Positions 9,111-19,700 of a stretch of 25,186 nucleotides of DNA are shown here, piece by piece. Below the pieces are notes generated by a model. That model was not told where the DNA came from and made no database searches. It saw nothing but the letters and a program-made list of their open reading frames with translations. Origin of the DNA: Rhizophagus sp. LPA8_4_AMF (lineage: Eukaryota; Glomeromycota; Glomeromycetes; Glomerales; Glomeraceae). The number at the start of each line of letters is the position of its first letter. Position 1 is the stretch's first letter. The DNA is taken from NCBI GenBank assembly GCA_021464525.1, contig JADRCO010000868.1, positions 1 through 25,186 on the forward strand, written 5' to 3'. The translations under genes were made by a program, and so were the position numbers.

Positions 9111-9952
9111 AACAAAAACATGCAATATGGTTTGAATCTTTTTGTTTTTTATTTTTTGATAGTCGGAAAGGTTAATTACATGTAGGTAACAAATACAAGA
9201 GGTAATAATGGTAATATGGTTTGAAGTTTGAATCAATATGACTATATGAGATGAATTTTATATTAGTAAAATAGTCAAACATCACATGATAAACACTTTT
9301 GAAATTTATTACGTTAAAGATAGAGTCGACTGTATTATACAATTAAAACGCATGTTGTAGCATACAAAAATAAATACAACTTTTTGTACATTATTTTCCT
9401 TTTTATAATAAATTATTTTATCTTTATTTATTCTATAATCGTTTTCATGTTCAATTATCAATTACAAATAATCTTTTAAAAAAAAAATGACTTTTACTAA
9501 CAACACCACGCAAAAAACTTTTTATTGGCTAACATTTTTGTTAAATGGTGATGCGAAAATCAAAATCTTTTCACTTCGAATTTATAATAGTTTCCCTTTT
9601 CTAAATAAAAATACTCAAAAATTAATTTGTAATATTTAGTTATTTAGTTACATTCTGTAATAATATATTTGATTTATGGTTGCTATGAACTTTTTTTTTA
9701 ATTTGCTTCAAAAGGTATAAAATGAAGTAATAACAAAATGCAAATAAAAGAATTAAAGATGAAAGGCAAAATCAAAGATAAAAAGTTCCAAGTGAAGCTG
9801 TCATATAAAGGGTTAGAAGAATCATGAGTAATTATATCCATAACAAAGCCATCAAGAATAATTAACGAATTACATCCCAAACGAAGCCATCTTCCCAAGT
9901 GTTAAGAAAAACAAAGGAAAACCAAATGTAACAAAAATAAAAAAGACAATTT
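9111..9952. other. intergenic AT-rich DNA
   Basis: No supported gene. Runs of A and T and short purine-rich stretches increase toward the minisatellite on the right. Confidence 0.5.
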
Positions 9953-10332
9953 TAAAGTCCAGTTCAAAGTCATTCCTAAAAAAAGAGAGAACGTTGGAGA
10001 CATTCCCATATTAAAAAAAGACGAACAAAATAAAACAAAACACCCACCCGTTTCATAATTCAAAGTCCTTCAGGCCGAAGTTCAAGGCCGTTCCTGAAAA
10101 AAAGTAAGAGAGGGGACGTTAGTAACGCTCCCAACCAAAAAAAAAAAAGAAAGGAAATTCACGAAAAAAAAATCAACCCTTGCAATGTCAAAGTCCAGTT
10201 CGAAGTTCAAGGCCGTTCCTAGAAAAAAAGAAAGAGAGGGGACGTTAGTAACGTTCCCAAACCAAAAAAAGAAATGAAACTCCACGAAAAAGATCAAACT
10301 ACCCACTCACCTTGCAATGTCAAAATCCAGGT
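9953..10332. repeat. minisatellite, about three units of 108-132 bp
   Basis: Unit A about 9953-10060, unit B 10061-10188, unit C 10189-10320, then the start of a fourth (CAAAATCCAGG, 10321-10332). Each unit begins (C)AAAGTCC, then GTTCAA and GGCCGTTCCT or AGTCATTCCT, a purine-rich run AAAAAAGAAAGAGAG, the core GACGTTAGTAACG(C/T)TCCCAA, and an A-rich tail ending TTGCAATGT. Units B and C are very similar; unit A is more diverged. Strand composition is strikingly asymmetric (purine-rich plus strand). Confidence 0.85.
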
Positions 10333-11117
10333 GTAAAATAAGTGATTACGTAATACTATGAATTAATATCACGTGAATTGGTGTTCGACACCACTGGTTC
10401 GTTTTATAATTTTCGATAATGAAATATGGATATTTCTTTTATGTTAATTACTCATTGAATATTCTCACAAAAAACGCGACTGAAATTGAGATTAGAGGTT
10501 AAAATACAGGTTAAATAAGTTACATGGGGATGCACAAATTTGCTTACAAAGTGTCAAAGTGAAATCGTGTTCTATACTAATGCAATGGAGCTACATCAGT
10601 TTTTCATTAATTAAACTATCTATATTTAATACATAGTACAATTATCACAGCACTAACCCTGGTTCGATTTCATTTATCTCAACATTGATATACTTGATAA
10701 AAAAATGTGCAAATAATCAACATTAACCTTAATAAAGTCAGTTGGTGAGGCCTTAAAAAATTGTATGAGAAAATGTCATTCGTAGTATTTCAATCCATTT
10801 ACCCGTTCATCTGGTTTTTTTGACAGATATTTGGATATCGGTGGTTATATTAACGGATCAGATATTTTGGATGAGGGATCATATGTATTTTATAACAAAT
10901 CCTCATCCAGCATCTGATGGATATACGGTTATCCGATAACCAATCCGTTATCCGACACGCCTTCCAAATAAAATAATAATCAGATTGGGATATATGAATT
11001 GGAACACTAGTCACTTGCAAATATATACCGAAAAAGATATACAGTATCTTACTTGCATAAGTCTCGTCTTGGACTTCAATAATTCTTTGTCAATACTTCT
11101 TTCAAACAGTTACTTTA
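10333..11117. other. intergenic DNA with a palindromic repeat
   Basis: No gene supported. It contains the inverted-repeat element at 10828-10965 described separately. Confidence 0.45.
10828..10965. repeat. imperfect palindromic element
   Basis: GGATCAGATATTTTGGATGAGG on the left is mirrored by CCTCATCCAGCATCTGATGG on the right (ATCAGAT...TGGATGAGG on opposite strands). The outer parts GGATATCGGTGGTTATATT and the reverse complement of the right side (GGTTATCGGATAACCGTATA) also align loosely. The word ATATCGGTGGT also occurs in the palindrome at 8235-8295, suggesting related elements. Confidence 0.5.
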
Positions 11118-11311
11118 ATTTCTTTTAAACATATTCAGACATTGCAGAGAAAATGATACAACAGCTTGGGCAGTCAGAAAAAAGTCATATATGATCTTAC
11201 GTCGCAGAGTAGTTGTTGCGTTTAATTTTTTTCAAATTATAAGTTTGTCTGTGTTGCAACTTGCAAGTCAATCGAATACGGCCAATCGCATGACTGAAAA
11301 ATTAATAACCT
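11118..11311 (+). pseudogene. short coding-like remnant, unknown
   Basis: Sixty-four codons are open from the stop before 11118 to a TGA at about 11309, including NDTTAWAVRKKSYMILRRRV. There is no plausible start and no splice-linked partner that I can see. Local GC rises compared with the flanks. This is probably a gene fragment; chance is possible. Confidence 0.2.
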
Positions 11312-12600
11312 GAGAATTGGAGAATCCCAACCTAATGATGAGATTCAAATAAAACTGAATTATTTCTGAAATATCTATATTATTTGCTGTATTTGTCATA
11401 ACAAGCTATCAGTCAAGAGTCTATTAGAGTACTATCATAAATTATTAATATATTCTTTAGTTTTTCGTGTTTGCTTATTTGCTTATATTCAATTATGGTT
11501 GCCCTTTCCCAGAGAATTCTACCTTCCTCAATACATTAATGTTTCAGGCGAAACTGAACTTTCAAGCCTTCGAAACACACAAGTGTGAAGTCCGAAACCT
11601 CCAAGCCATCCGAAATCTGTAATCCGTAACCTAAAATTTTATAGCTTTTTTAGTATATTACAAAATTGGTAAATGTGCGGATATAAAAACAATACGGAGT
11701 TGAGTAATATATTAGATGTAGAAATCATTTTAGTTATTTATTTATATACAAAAATAACCAATTTACATCCCAATAAATATAAAGTATACTAATCAAATAC
11801 AAATATTAATTTATCGTAAACATATTAAAATAAGATTCACTAAATTTATATATATTATAATTGTCATTCATATGATTCCTTCATACTAATTTTTGAAAAT
11901 TGCGAGCGATTTGCTGAGTTCATAAATGATCAATTACTTATTTCTCTGTCTTACCGTAAAATCTTTAAAATAGTTAAGGGAACACTTATTATTAATATAT
12001 AGTGATGTATTATTGATTACAGTGCCCAAGTTCATCGGATTAAAACCAAACATGTGATCAAAATCATAATTACTTAATATTGGTTTACTATAATTTTTTT
12101 TACAATATAACTTATTGTTCGGCTTTTAAAAAAAATTTGATGCATTTTTTTTTTGAAATAAATTTACCCATAAAAATTTTTTCGTTCATTCAAAATTTTG
12201 ATCAGACAATAATCCCATTTTTATTTGCGAGTTTAAATAAATTTACAATCTATATATTATCCCTTCATTTGTAGATTTTTGCAGGCAAATTTGCCTGCAA
12301 AAGTCTACAAATGAAGGGATACTTATAATATTATATATTTAAACTTTATTATATAACTTACGGTCTTTAAAATATAGTAATACTGTATAAAAAATTACAG
12401 TAAAATATTGATACTGATGATGAAGAACAAATTTATTGAAACTGATATTAGCTAATACTCCTCCAATGTGATATGTATCGGACTTTCTTTCTTGTCTGAG
12501 ATTCAAATTCAATTATAAAAAGTGTCCAAGAAGACAAAGGTGACTTATGTTTCAATTGCGTTTTTTACTCTCTAGTCTTGATATATCCTAATACTTTTTA
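11312..12600. other. intergenic AT-rich DNA
   Basis: No gene supported. A CCGAAA/CCGTAA-rich patch at about 11560-11635 shows short degenerate repeats (TCCGAAACC, TCCGAAATC, TCCGTAACC). A near-perfect palindrome at 12258-12321 is listed separately. The right end is the upstream flank of the nuclease-fold gene. Confidence 0.5.
12258..12321. repeat. 64-bp near-perfect palindrome without loop
   Basis: Every base from 12258 pairs with its partner down from 12321, centred on GCAGGCAAATTTGCCTGC at 12281-12298, except one T/G pair (12276/12303), which would still be a G-U wobble in RNA. The outer arms carry CCCTTCATTTGTAGA. Such a palindrome is unstable unless recent or selected. It lies about 280 bp upstream of the nuclease-fold gene start. 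Confidence 0.9.
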
Positions 12601-14810
12601 ATGTTGGAAGAAGTCGTCTTGCGCAACCTTAGATACACCGATTATTGGAAGCAGTCATATAAACAATGGGGAGAAGTTTCATGGACGAATTTCATACGCA
12701 AAAATATTCCGAATATTTCGCCACGGCTGTCTCATACTTACTTGTCTGCTGAACTAAAGATATTAATAAATAACCTAAAGCCAGGAACAAGAGAATTAGA
12801 AAAAGCAAACTCATTTTTGTACCGTATAGAGGTTAGTGTTCTGAAACACGTTCTTATAAAATGGAATTTCTGACGAGAGTAGTGAATGTGCTACGCCCTG
12901 CCCCGCTGGCACAGGGAAGAAGAGCGTCCAGACGACGTGAAGTGGCATGTCCGCTGCGACGTGCATCATTTTGCTACTAGGTTCTTTTATTAAGGTCTAC
13001 TGATTCCAAATAAGGAGTCAGTTATGCACCTTCCTTATGGTGAATGAAAGATCCACTCACACACCTCTCTTTTCATACTATTACAGAAAAATAAAGAGAA
13101 TAAGGAACGCGCGTCGGAAGTCAAAGTTAAAGAGAAGGTAATCCGTTGAAACATTTCAAAAATTGTTGTACACTGACTGATTTATGACTTTTTTTTTTAG
13201 AAACGATCATTTGATGTGAATACGGGTTCGAAAAATACTAAAAAAAAGGTACACTTTATTCTTATTAACTCAAGATTTTATACTATACTCTCTAAACATT
13301 TAATACTATGTACAGATCAAAACTATAACCGATCTTACAATTATTAAGCAAAAATTTGATACGGAACCATTATGCGAGGTACGTACCAAAATGAACTCTT
13401 GATTACTGGTTTTTTCCACATTGAAAGTCTCGTCCGTTTTAAAACTGCGTTTCGTTTTAAAACATAAGAAATTCGGAAGCATATTTTGACAGTTAATAAT
13501 GAATTCATAAATCCATCATAGTAAATTGTTCAAAAATCAAAAAAATTGTCCGAATTTAGAAATATCACATTTTTTATGTTATTTGCTTTAGTGGAAAATT
13601 GACGATATAAACGTCACAGAGAAATTTCGTCAGTATCAAAGAAATGCTATAAATAAGATGATCAATAATGAATTAGCATGGAATGATTCATACGAGATTT
13701 TGTAAGTATTATGTGGCAGGAAGATTTTGAGAAGTTAAATTGCATTCTTACTATTCTATCTGAATTTAGAGCACTTGCATCGATCATAGTCCTTTGCTGG
13801 CCGTGCCCATACTCAGAATATTTCACCAACTGTGAATGGGACAAAGTAACTCGAACAAACTCATATATATTCAAATACCCGATTCTACCATCATCGACCT
13901 CAGCTGTACTTCGGGAAGCTGCAATGAAGTTTTCAATGGGAGAGGAAAATTATTTACAAATCGATGAAACGGATTTGAGCAAAGCAATTTCACTTACATT
14001 TAATGATTTGTATGTTAATTATCAATAACTTGGAAAAGATTTATTACTTATTTCTTCATAAACATTTTGTAGACATAATGTTCCCTTCCATTCTCCAGCC
14101 AAGATATCCGAAGAATTACATTGTAATAAGCTTTTATATCCATATGTAAATTCCCTATTCTTCGGACGTCTCGCTGAGTATGAGGTTAGACTTAATCGTT
14201 CTGTTAAAGGTACACAACAACGCCCTGACTTTTCTTGCGTTGTTGAAGGTATACCGCTTCTTAATTCCGAAATAAAACCGATTGGAGTGACGCCATTTCA
14301 AAAGAAAAAAGATTTTACTAAGATACACTTAATGGCGAAGAAAGCAATAAATCAACAATTAAAGTTGAAAGGTGGACCTGGGGAAGTAGGAATCTTAACA
14401 AATATGGGTATGCATGTAACGAATTGTTTTTATTTTAGTTATATGTGATCATTTTGACGCATTCATATAATTTAGGCGATGAGGTCGAATCATTTTTTAT
14501 GAATTTGAGATTTGGGCTATATTGTTCGTGGCCTTATCATAAAACCAAACTAGTAGTGGATAAAGCTTCCATGCCATTAATAGAGTCAAATTTTTGTCAT
14601 TTTGTAGCAATCGAGGTATGCATTGTTTTCCCTATCTCAAATAATGAGAATTTATTTGAGGCTTACAGCAAAATTTTACATTTACAGGAGCGAGTAAATA
14701 AACTTGCTGGGGATTTTAAAAGACGCAAGCAAATTTTAATGCCGTCTGAACAAATGAAATTTATGAATGAATTACCTAGTTCTTTGCAACTCAAAAAATT
14801 ACTTGGATGA
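12601..14810 (+). CDS. PD-(D/E)XK nuclease-fold protein (9 exons)
   Basis: The exon model is 12601-12831, 13087-13137, 13201-13248, 13316-13378, 13592-13701, 13770-14009, 14073-14407, 14476-14615 and 14688-14810. All introns are GT-AG with phases that close exactly, giving 446 residues. Residues 78-110 are strongly basic (KRSFDVNTGSKNTKKK), a likely nuclear localisation signal. Exon 7 holds a full restriction-endonuclease-like signature: RPDFSCVVEG (D300) then NSEIKP (E314, K316), preceded by a helix with E283/E285 and followed by a helix of basic residues. The family is common in Glomeromycotina as accessory proteins; neither substrate nor role is known from this sequence. The last intron is 72 nt and free of stops, so a retained-intron form with 24 extra residues is possible. 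The start is the least certain part: the ATG context is weak and intron 1 is long. A broken copy lies downstream. Confidence 0.75.
12880..12975. other. GC-rich patch inside intron 1 of the nuclease-fold gene
   Basis: About 95 bases with a GC content near 60 percent (GCCCTGCCCCGCTGGCACAG and on) stand out from roughly 25 percent GC around them. No open frame links it cleanly to exon 1 or exon 2. It may be an inserted fragment or an unrecognised alternative exon. Confidence 0.4.
13417..13571. other. 149-bp intron segment absent from the duplicated copy
   Basis: Between two CACATT hexamers (13417 and 13566) in intron 4, the intact gene has 149 bp that the broken copy lacks; the copy keeps a single CACATT. 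This is what a small insertion with a 6-bp target duplication would leave, or a microhomology deletion in the copy. Inside are two GTTTTAAAAC palindromes. Confidence 0.55.
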
Positions 14811-15090
14811 TTAATTAATGTGTATCATAAAAATTTAATTTTCTTTTTATCTGAATTGCTCAACCTAATTGTATTTTTTTTAAAAAAAAAAAAATAATAA
14901 AAAATATATAAATTATATAACTTAATTGTATGTGATATAAATGTATTTTATTTGAATATGAAAAACTTTATTTTTTACTTTATTAATATTTATACTTTTA
15001 ATATCATTTTTCAATTAATAATTGTAATTTAGCCAAAATATTATAAGTAATCAGCATTACTCACTTTATATTTCTGTTAAAATTGAAAAT
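14811..15090. other. 3' flank of the nuclease-fold gene
   Basis: Very AT-rich, with A runs directly after the stop codon that suit transcript ends. No gene seen. Confidence 0.5.
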
Positions 15091-15335
15091 TATATAATAT
15101 TCTTTAAATGACTATTAAAATATTTTATCATTATTAAAAAAAAAATTTTTTTTTATTAATATATTAGAAATAATGTGGATTTTTTGGCCATTTTAAATGA
15201 GATTAATTATTCATATAAATTGATTTTAAATTCAATGTATATGTAAAATTAAAATTTCAACTTTGAGTAATTAATTCTTTAAGACAAATAAATGCCAAAT
15301 GCCATATTTAAATAAGCCGTATAATTTCTTTGATG
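15091..15335. repeat. left arm of an inverted repeat
   Basis: Pairs as the reverse complement of 16415-16643. Shared words in order include TATAATATTCTTTAAATGA, TATTAAAATATTTTATCATT, TTTTGGCCATTTTAAA, GTAAAATTAAAATTTCAACTT, CAAATGCCAT and TTCTTTGATGT. Similarity is roughly 80-85 percent by eye, with indels in A/T runs. The pair encloses about 1.08 kb. Confidence 0.8.
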
Positions 15336-15448
15336 TATAAATACAAACATCATATAATAGATAGTAAATAATTTAAGGAATCAAAATTAAATAATTAAAT
15401 TAATCTAAACTTCTCAAAACTTTTCTAATGTCAGCTTCTAATCTATCA
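15335..15448 (-). pseudogene. duplicated 3' end of the SmgGDS gene
   Basis: Direct copy of 16643-16758. On the minus strand it encodes the last 16 residues and stop of the SmgGDS protein (DRLEADIRKVLRSLD) plus about 65 bp of 3' flank. The copy reads IRKVL where the intact gene has IKKLL, and is otherwise the same frame. It cannot be expressed as part of a protein here. It abuts the broken nuclease-fold copy at 15449, so both were carried by one rearrangement. Confidence 0.85.
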
Positions 15449-16414
15449 GTTGTACACTGACCTTTTTTTTAGAAACGATCATTTGAGGTGAATATGGGTT
15501 CGAAAAATACTAAAAAAAAGGTACATTTTATTCTTATTAAGATAATTTTATACTATATTCTCTAAACATTTAATATTATGTACATTTCAAAACTATAACC
15601 GATCTTACATATATTAAGCAAAAATTTGATACAGAACCATTGTGCGAGATACGTACCAAAATGAACTCTTGATTACTGGTTTTTCTGCCACATTTTTGAT
15701 GTTATTTGTTTTAGTGGAAAATTGACGATATAAACGTCACAGAGAAATTTCGTCAGTATCAAAGAAATGCTATAATTAAGATGATAAATAATGAATTAGC
15801 ATGAAATGATTCATACGAGATTTTGTAAGTATTATGAGGCAGGAAGAATTCGAGAAGTTACATTGCATTCTTACTATTCTATCTGAATTAGAGCATTTGT
15901 ATCGATCATAGTCCTTTGCTGGCCGTGCCCATATTCAGAATATTTCACCAATAACTTGGAAAAGATTTATTACTTATTTCTTTATAAACATTTTTTAGAC
16001 ATAATGTTGTTCCCTTCCATTCTCCAGTCAAGATATCCGAAGAATTACATTGTAATAAGCTTTTATATCCATATATAAATTCCCTATTCTTCGGACGTGA
16101 GTATGAAGTTAGACTTAATCGTTCTGTTAAAGGTACACAACAACGCCCCTTACTTTCTTGCGTTGTTGACGGTATACCGCTTCTCAATTCCGAGATAAAC
16201 CGATTGGATTGGCGCCCTTTCAAAAGAAAAAAGATTTGATTAAGATACACTTAATGACGAAGCGATAAATCAACAATTAAAGTTGAAAGGTGGACCTGAG
16301 AAGTAGGAATCTTAATAATGTTCTCATCTTTATTTTTTTAGCGACAAATATGGGTATGTATGTAACGAATTATTTTTATTTAGTTATATGTGATCATTTT
16401 GACACATTCAAATA
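15449..16414 (+). pseudogene. broken partial copy of the PD-(D/E)XK gene
   Basis: Homologous to about 13164-14468 of the intact gene, starting in intron 2 (GTTGTACACTGA) and stopping in intron 7. Copies of exons 3, 4, 5, 7 and a fragment of exon 6 are clear. Lesions: most of exon 6 (about 198 bp) deleted between ACCA and ATAACTTGG; a one-base loss at the exon 6 acceptor; a 7-base loss (CTCGCTG) in exon 7; the metal-binding Asp codon altered (CGCCCTGACTTT has become CGCCCCTTACTTT); a one-base loss just after the E-x-K codons; further indels later. The 5' exons and 3' exons are missing. No functional protein is expected. It lacks the 149-bp segment of intron 4, so that difference dates from after the duplication or is a deletion here. 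Confidence 0.9.
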
Positions 16415-16643
16415 ACATCAAAGAATTTATATGACTTTTTAAATGGCATTTGGTCTTTACTTAAAAAAAAATCAAGTTGAAATTTTAATTTTACATATCA
16501 AATATTACATTGAATTTAAATCAATTTTTAAAATGGCCAAAATCCAAATTATTAATAAGTAATTTCTAATATATTATTAAAAAAAAAAATTGTTTTTTTT
16601 TAATAATGATAAAATATTTTAATAATCATTTAAAGAATATTAT
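16415..16643. repeat. right arm of an inverted repeat
   Basis: Reverse complement of 15091-15335. It separates the broken nuclease-fold copy from the authentic 3' end of the SmgGDS gene. The junction with the pseudogene is within CACATTCAAATAACATCAAAG. Confidence 0.8.
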
Positions 16644-16758
16644 ATATAAATACAAACATTATATAATAGATAGTAAATAATTTAAGGAATCAAAATTAAA
16701 TAATTAAATTAATCCAAACTTCTTAAAAGTTTTTTAATGTCAGCTTCTAATCTATCAT
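16643..16758. repeat. direct-repeat copy at the authentic SmgGDS 3' end
   Basis: Same sequence as 15335-15448 with about 10 percent differences. Here it continues into the rest of the gene, so this is the parental or retained copy. Confidence 0.8.
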
Positions 16759-19700
16759 TTAATGGATTTTGTTCAATATTTTTAATCAAAGGCTCTATCA
16801 CAGGTGGTACGTTCTGACGTAAATATTGTTTTTCTAAACAATTAATAAGTTAAAATTTAATATCTTGTAAAGGATTAATTGGATTAAAAAAGAAAGAAAG
16901 AAAGAATTTAGAACTATACTTACGATGACCACTGGAAGCTTTTGAAGCTTTCTCTAAAAACATACAAGCATTACTTCTTATTTCATCAGGATAAATATTT
17001 TTTTCATTTAGTATAATATCAGTTATAGCGTTTAGTAAATTTAAAATTTGTGGTGGTGAAGATGATTGTGATGGTGGTGCAGATGAAGATGAAGCGGCTG
17101 TTGTAGATTCCTCATTTGATGGTTCTTCAACAATGCCAGGAGTTTTTTCTTTCTTTGATGTTAAAAAATCTAGAGTAATATTTGACACTATAATTCAAGA
17201 AAATGTCAATAACAAATAAATTTCATCAAGAAAAATTATATTTGAGACTATTATACATGCCTCCAGTTTTGGCAGTATCATCCATTGATAATATCGTTAA
17301 AGCAATTATACCCTCATTTTGAAGTATAGGATATTTAGATTCTATAACCATAATAACAAGTGGTTCAACTATTTCCAGTTTATTCAATTTTTGTCGCAAA
17401 GTTTTCATTGAAATTCCTCCTGAAAAAAAAATTTAATTTATAAACTATTTAAAGGATCTTTCTCTTTTTAATAATAATTACCTGATTCTGTATCAGGAAG
17501 TTCACTCCAAAGATTCTTTACAAGGTTAACAAGAACACGAGTTCCTTCACTTCGAACAGGTATTTCATCTGTCCTCTTAATTAAAGATAATAATCGACTT
17601 AGAGGGGTTGGTGTCTCTGTATCAGCTGGATCATCTCCTAGAATAATCTTTACAGAATTTGAAACTTTAATATATATTTGAAATGTTAGTATATTTATTA
17701 AGATTGATATAATAATTATTTAAACAAAATTTGTAACCTACTATTATTCTGAGATGATAAATGTTTTAAAATTCCAACAACTCCTAATTGAACAGGTTGA
17801 ACAGTGTCTTTTTCTAGTAAAGGTGCTGACAATCCAATAATTCCCAACGATCCAATTATTGCCTTATTTTCAACTAATTATAGAATTAATAAAAAAAAAT
17901 TAATAATATTATGACATATGCATTTCATTAATTTCTTTATGTACCTGGTAGTGATATATTCTTGAGTACACTTATTACAGCATGCTGTACTTTGATATTA
18001 TCCGAAGTTTTTAAAACGTTTGCAAGTGGTTCGCCAATCTTGAATTGATGAACCAATTTTGTACAATGCGTATCTATAGTATAGAAAAAAAAACGGAAAC
18101 TTTAATTAATAAATCAATTTTGAAAATCGAAAAATTGAAAACTATATTTACCACTTCGTGCAAGATTTCCCAAAGATAAAGCAGAACACATTTGTAAATC
18201 ATCACGTTCTGGACCTGAATTAAGCCATTGAAGAAATCGTTGCAATATAACATCATCACCAAACAATGGTTCCATATTACTATCTATAAAATATAATAAA
18301 AAAATCATGATTATAATTCTACATAAAAAATTAAAAAATTTCTTTAAACTTCATGATTTTTTTCTCACCACTCATAGCCGTAGAGACAATAACTTTCAAT
18401 ACAGCAGCCTTACAACTTCCATAGCTTTTAATTATACGTTGTTCACAATTAAGTGGAGGTTTTGAAAATTCCAAGAAATCCAATAAATAAGTAAATAATT
18501 CGTCTCGTACAAGAATTTGTTGTACTTCATCTACAGCAAATTAAAAAAATAATTTAATAAAAGCACATGAAAATACGTAATTATTTTTAATATACACACC
18601 ACTTTCCAAGGCAACAGTTTCTAAAATTTCTACAACATTTTCTAATATATCAACGTCATCGTCTACAGCATCTTCACGAGATGAATATTTTAAAAGTTGA
18701 ACTAAAGAGGTAATAATTTTTGCTTTTCCGATCTCTTTTTTTCCTTCAGCTGAATAAGATGTAAAAAAATATTAGGTTTGATTATAAAATTAATTTAATT
18801 AACAAATATTTACAACCTGTTCCGATAAGATTTATTATAACTCTAGTAGCAAAATATACACATGTTCTTGCAGTTTCATCATTATATTTTTTTAACACAT
18901 GCTCAGGATCAAGAATTTCAGCCAAAATATTTAAACCATCCTTATTTACTATCCCAACATTCACGTTATCTATGTAAACAAATATAATACAAATAATACA
19001 TTATTAAAAAAGGAATAACTATTGGAAGAAATAAATAAATAAACAAATAACATACTATAATTAAGTCCCGCGTTTAATAATGTTGCACTAGACGCGCGAA
19101 TTGTTTCTAAATCTTTTTTTTGTTTTAAACAGTTAAGAGCTACATCGATACCACCGATATCTATAAATTTCTGCCTATTCACATCTATACCGATAAATTA
19201 ATTTTTTTTTAAAAAAAAAAGAAAAATATTTTTAGCCTATTAAAATAAAAATAAGATAATTTGAATATTTGACTCTTACCATGTGTTATACAGAAATTTG
19301 CAAGTGCACGAAGACATTGATAATCGACTTGAGAACGATTATTAACATTAAGATTCATGAACGCAACAATCAACTCAAAAGCCCCTGAAGCGCCAAGAGA
19401 GTCACGTGGATGATCTATAATCAAAAAATATGTAAACTTTCTATTAAAAAAAAGTATATAAATATATATCTGGAGAACGTTTCTCTAAAAATTTACCATT
19501 CTTTGCGGCATTTGCCAATAATTCAACAGTTTCTACAACTTGTGACCAAGCTTTTTCTTTCTCGTCGATAGTCGTTGTATTATCACATATAGTGTTTTTA
19601 CATGACTCAAGGCCAGATAGTAAATTTGGAAGATTTGACAATACAGCATGATCAAATTCTGAATTGTAACAATTCGAAAATCAAAATCATTTTTCAAAAC

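Noticed and set aside
9698..10306. Two minus-strand open frames (9698-9898 and 10082-10306)
   Set aside because: The second is the translation of minisatellite units (Phe-rich, repeats itself); the first has no support from neighbours or motifs.
10640..10680. Possible tRNA B box (GGTTCGATTTC)
   Set aside because: No A box, acceptor stem or cloverleaf around it.
12080..12274. Plus-strand open frame rich in Phe and Ile
   Set aside because: It is a product of AT-rich sequence and runs into the palindrome; no splice or start context.
13662..13874. Minus-strand open frame across exons 5 and 6 of the nuclease-fold gene
   Set aside because: Shadow of a spliced plus-strand gene whose phases all close.
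15945..16250. Minus-strand open frame in the broken nuclease copy
   Set aside because: Antisense to recognisable homology; the plus-strand parent explains the sequence.
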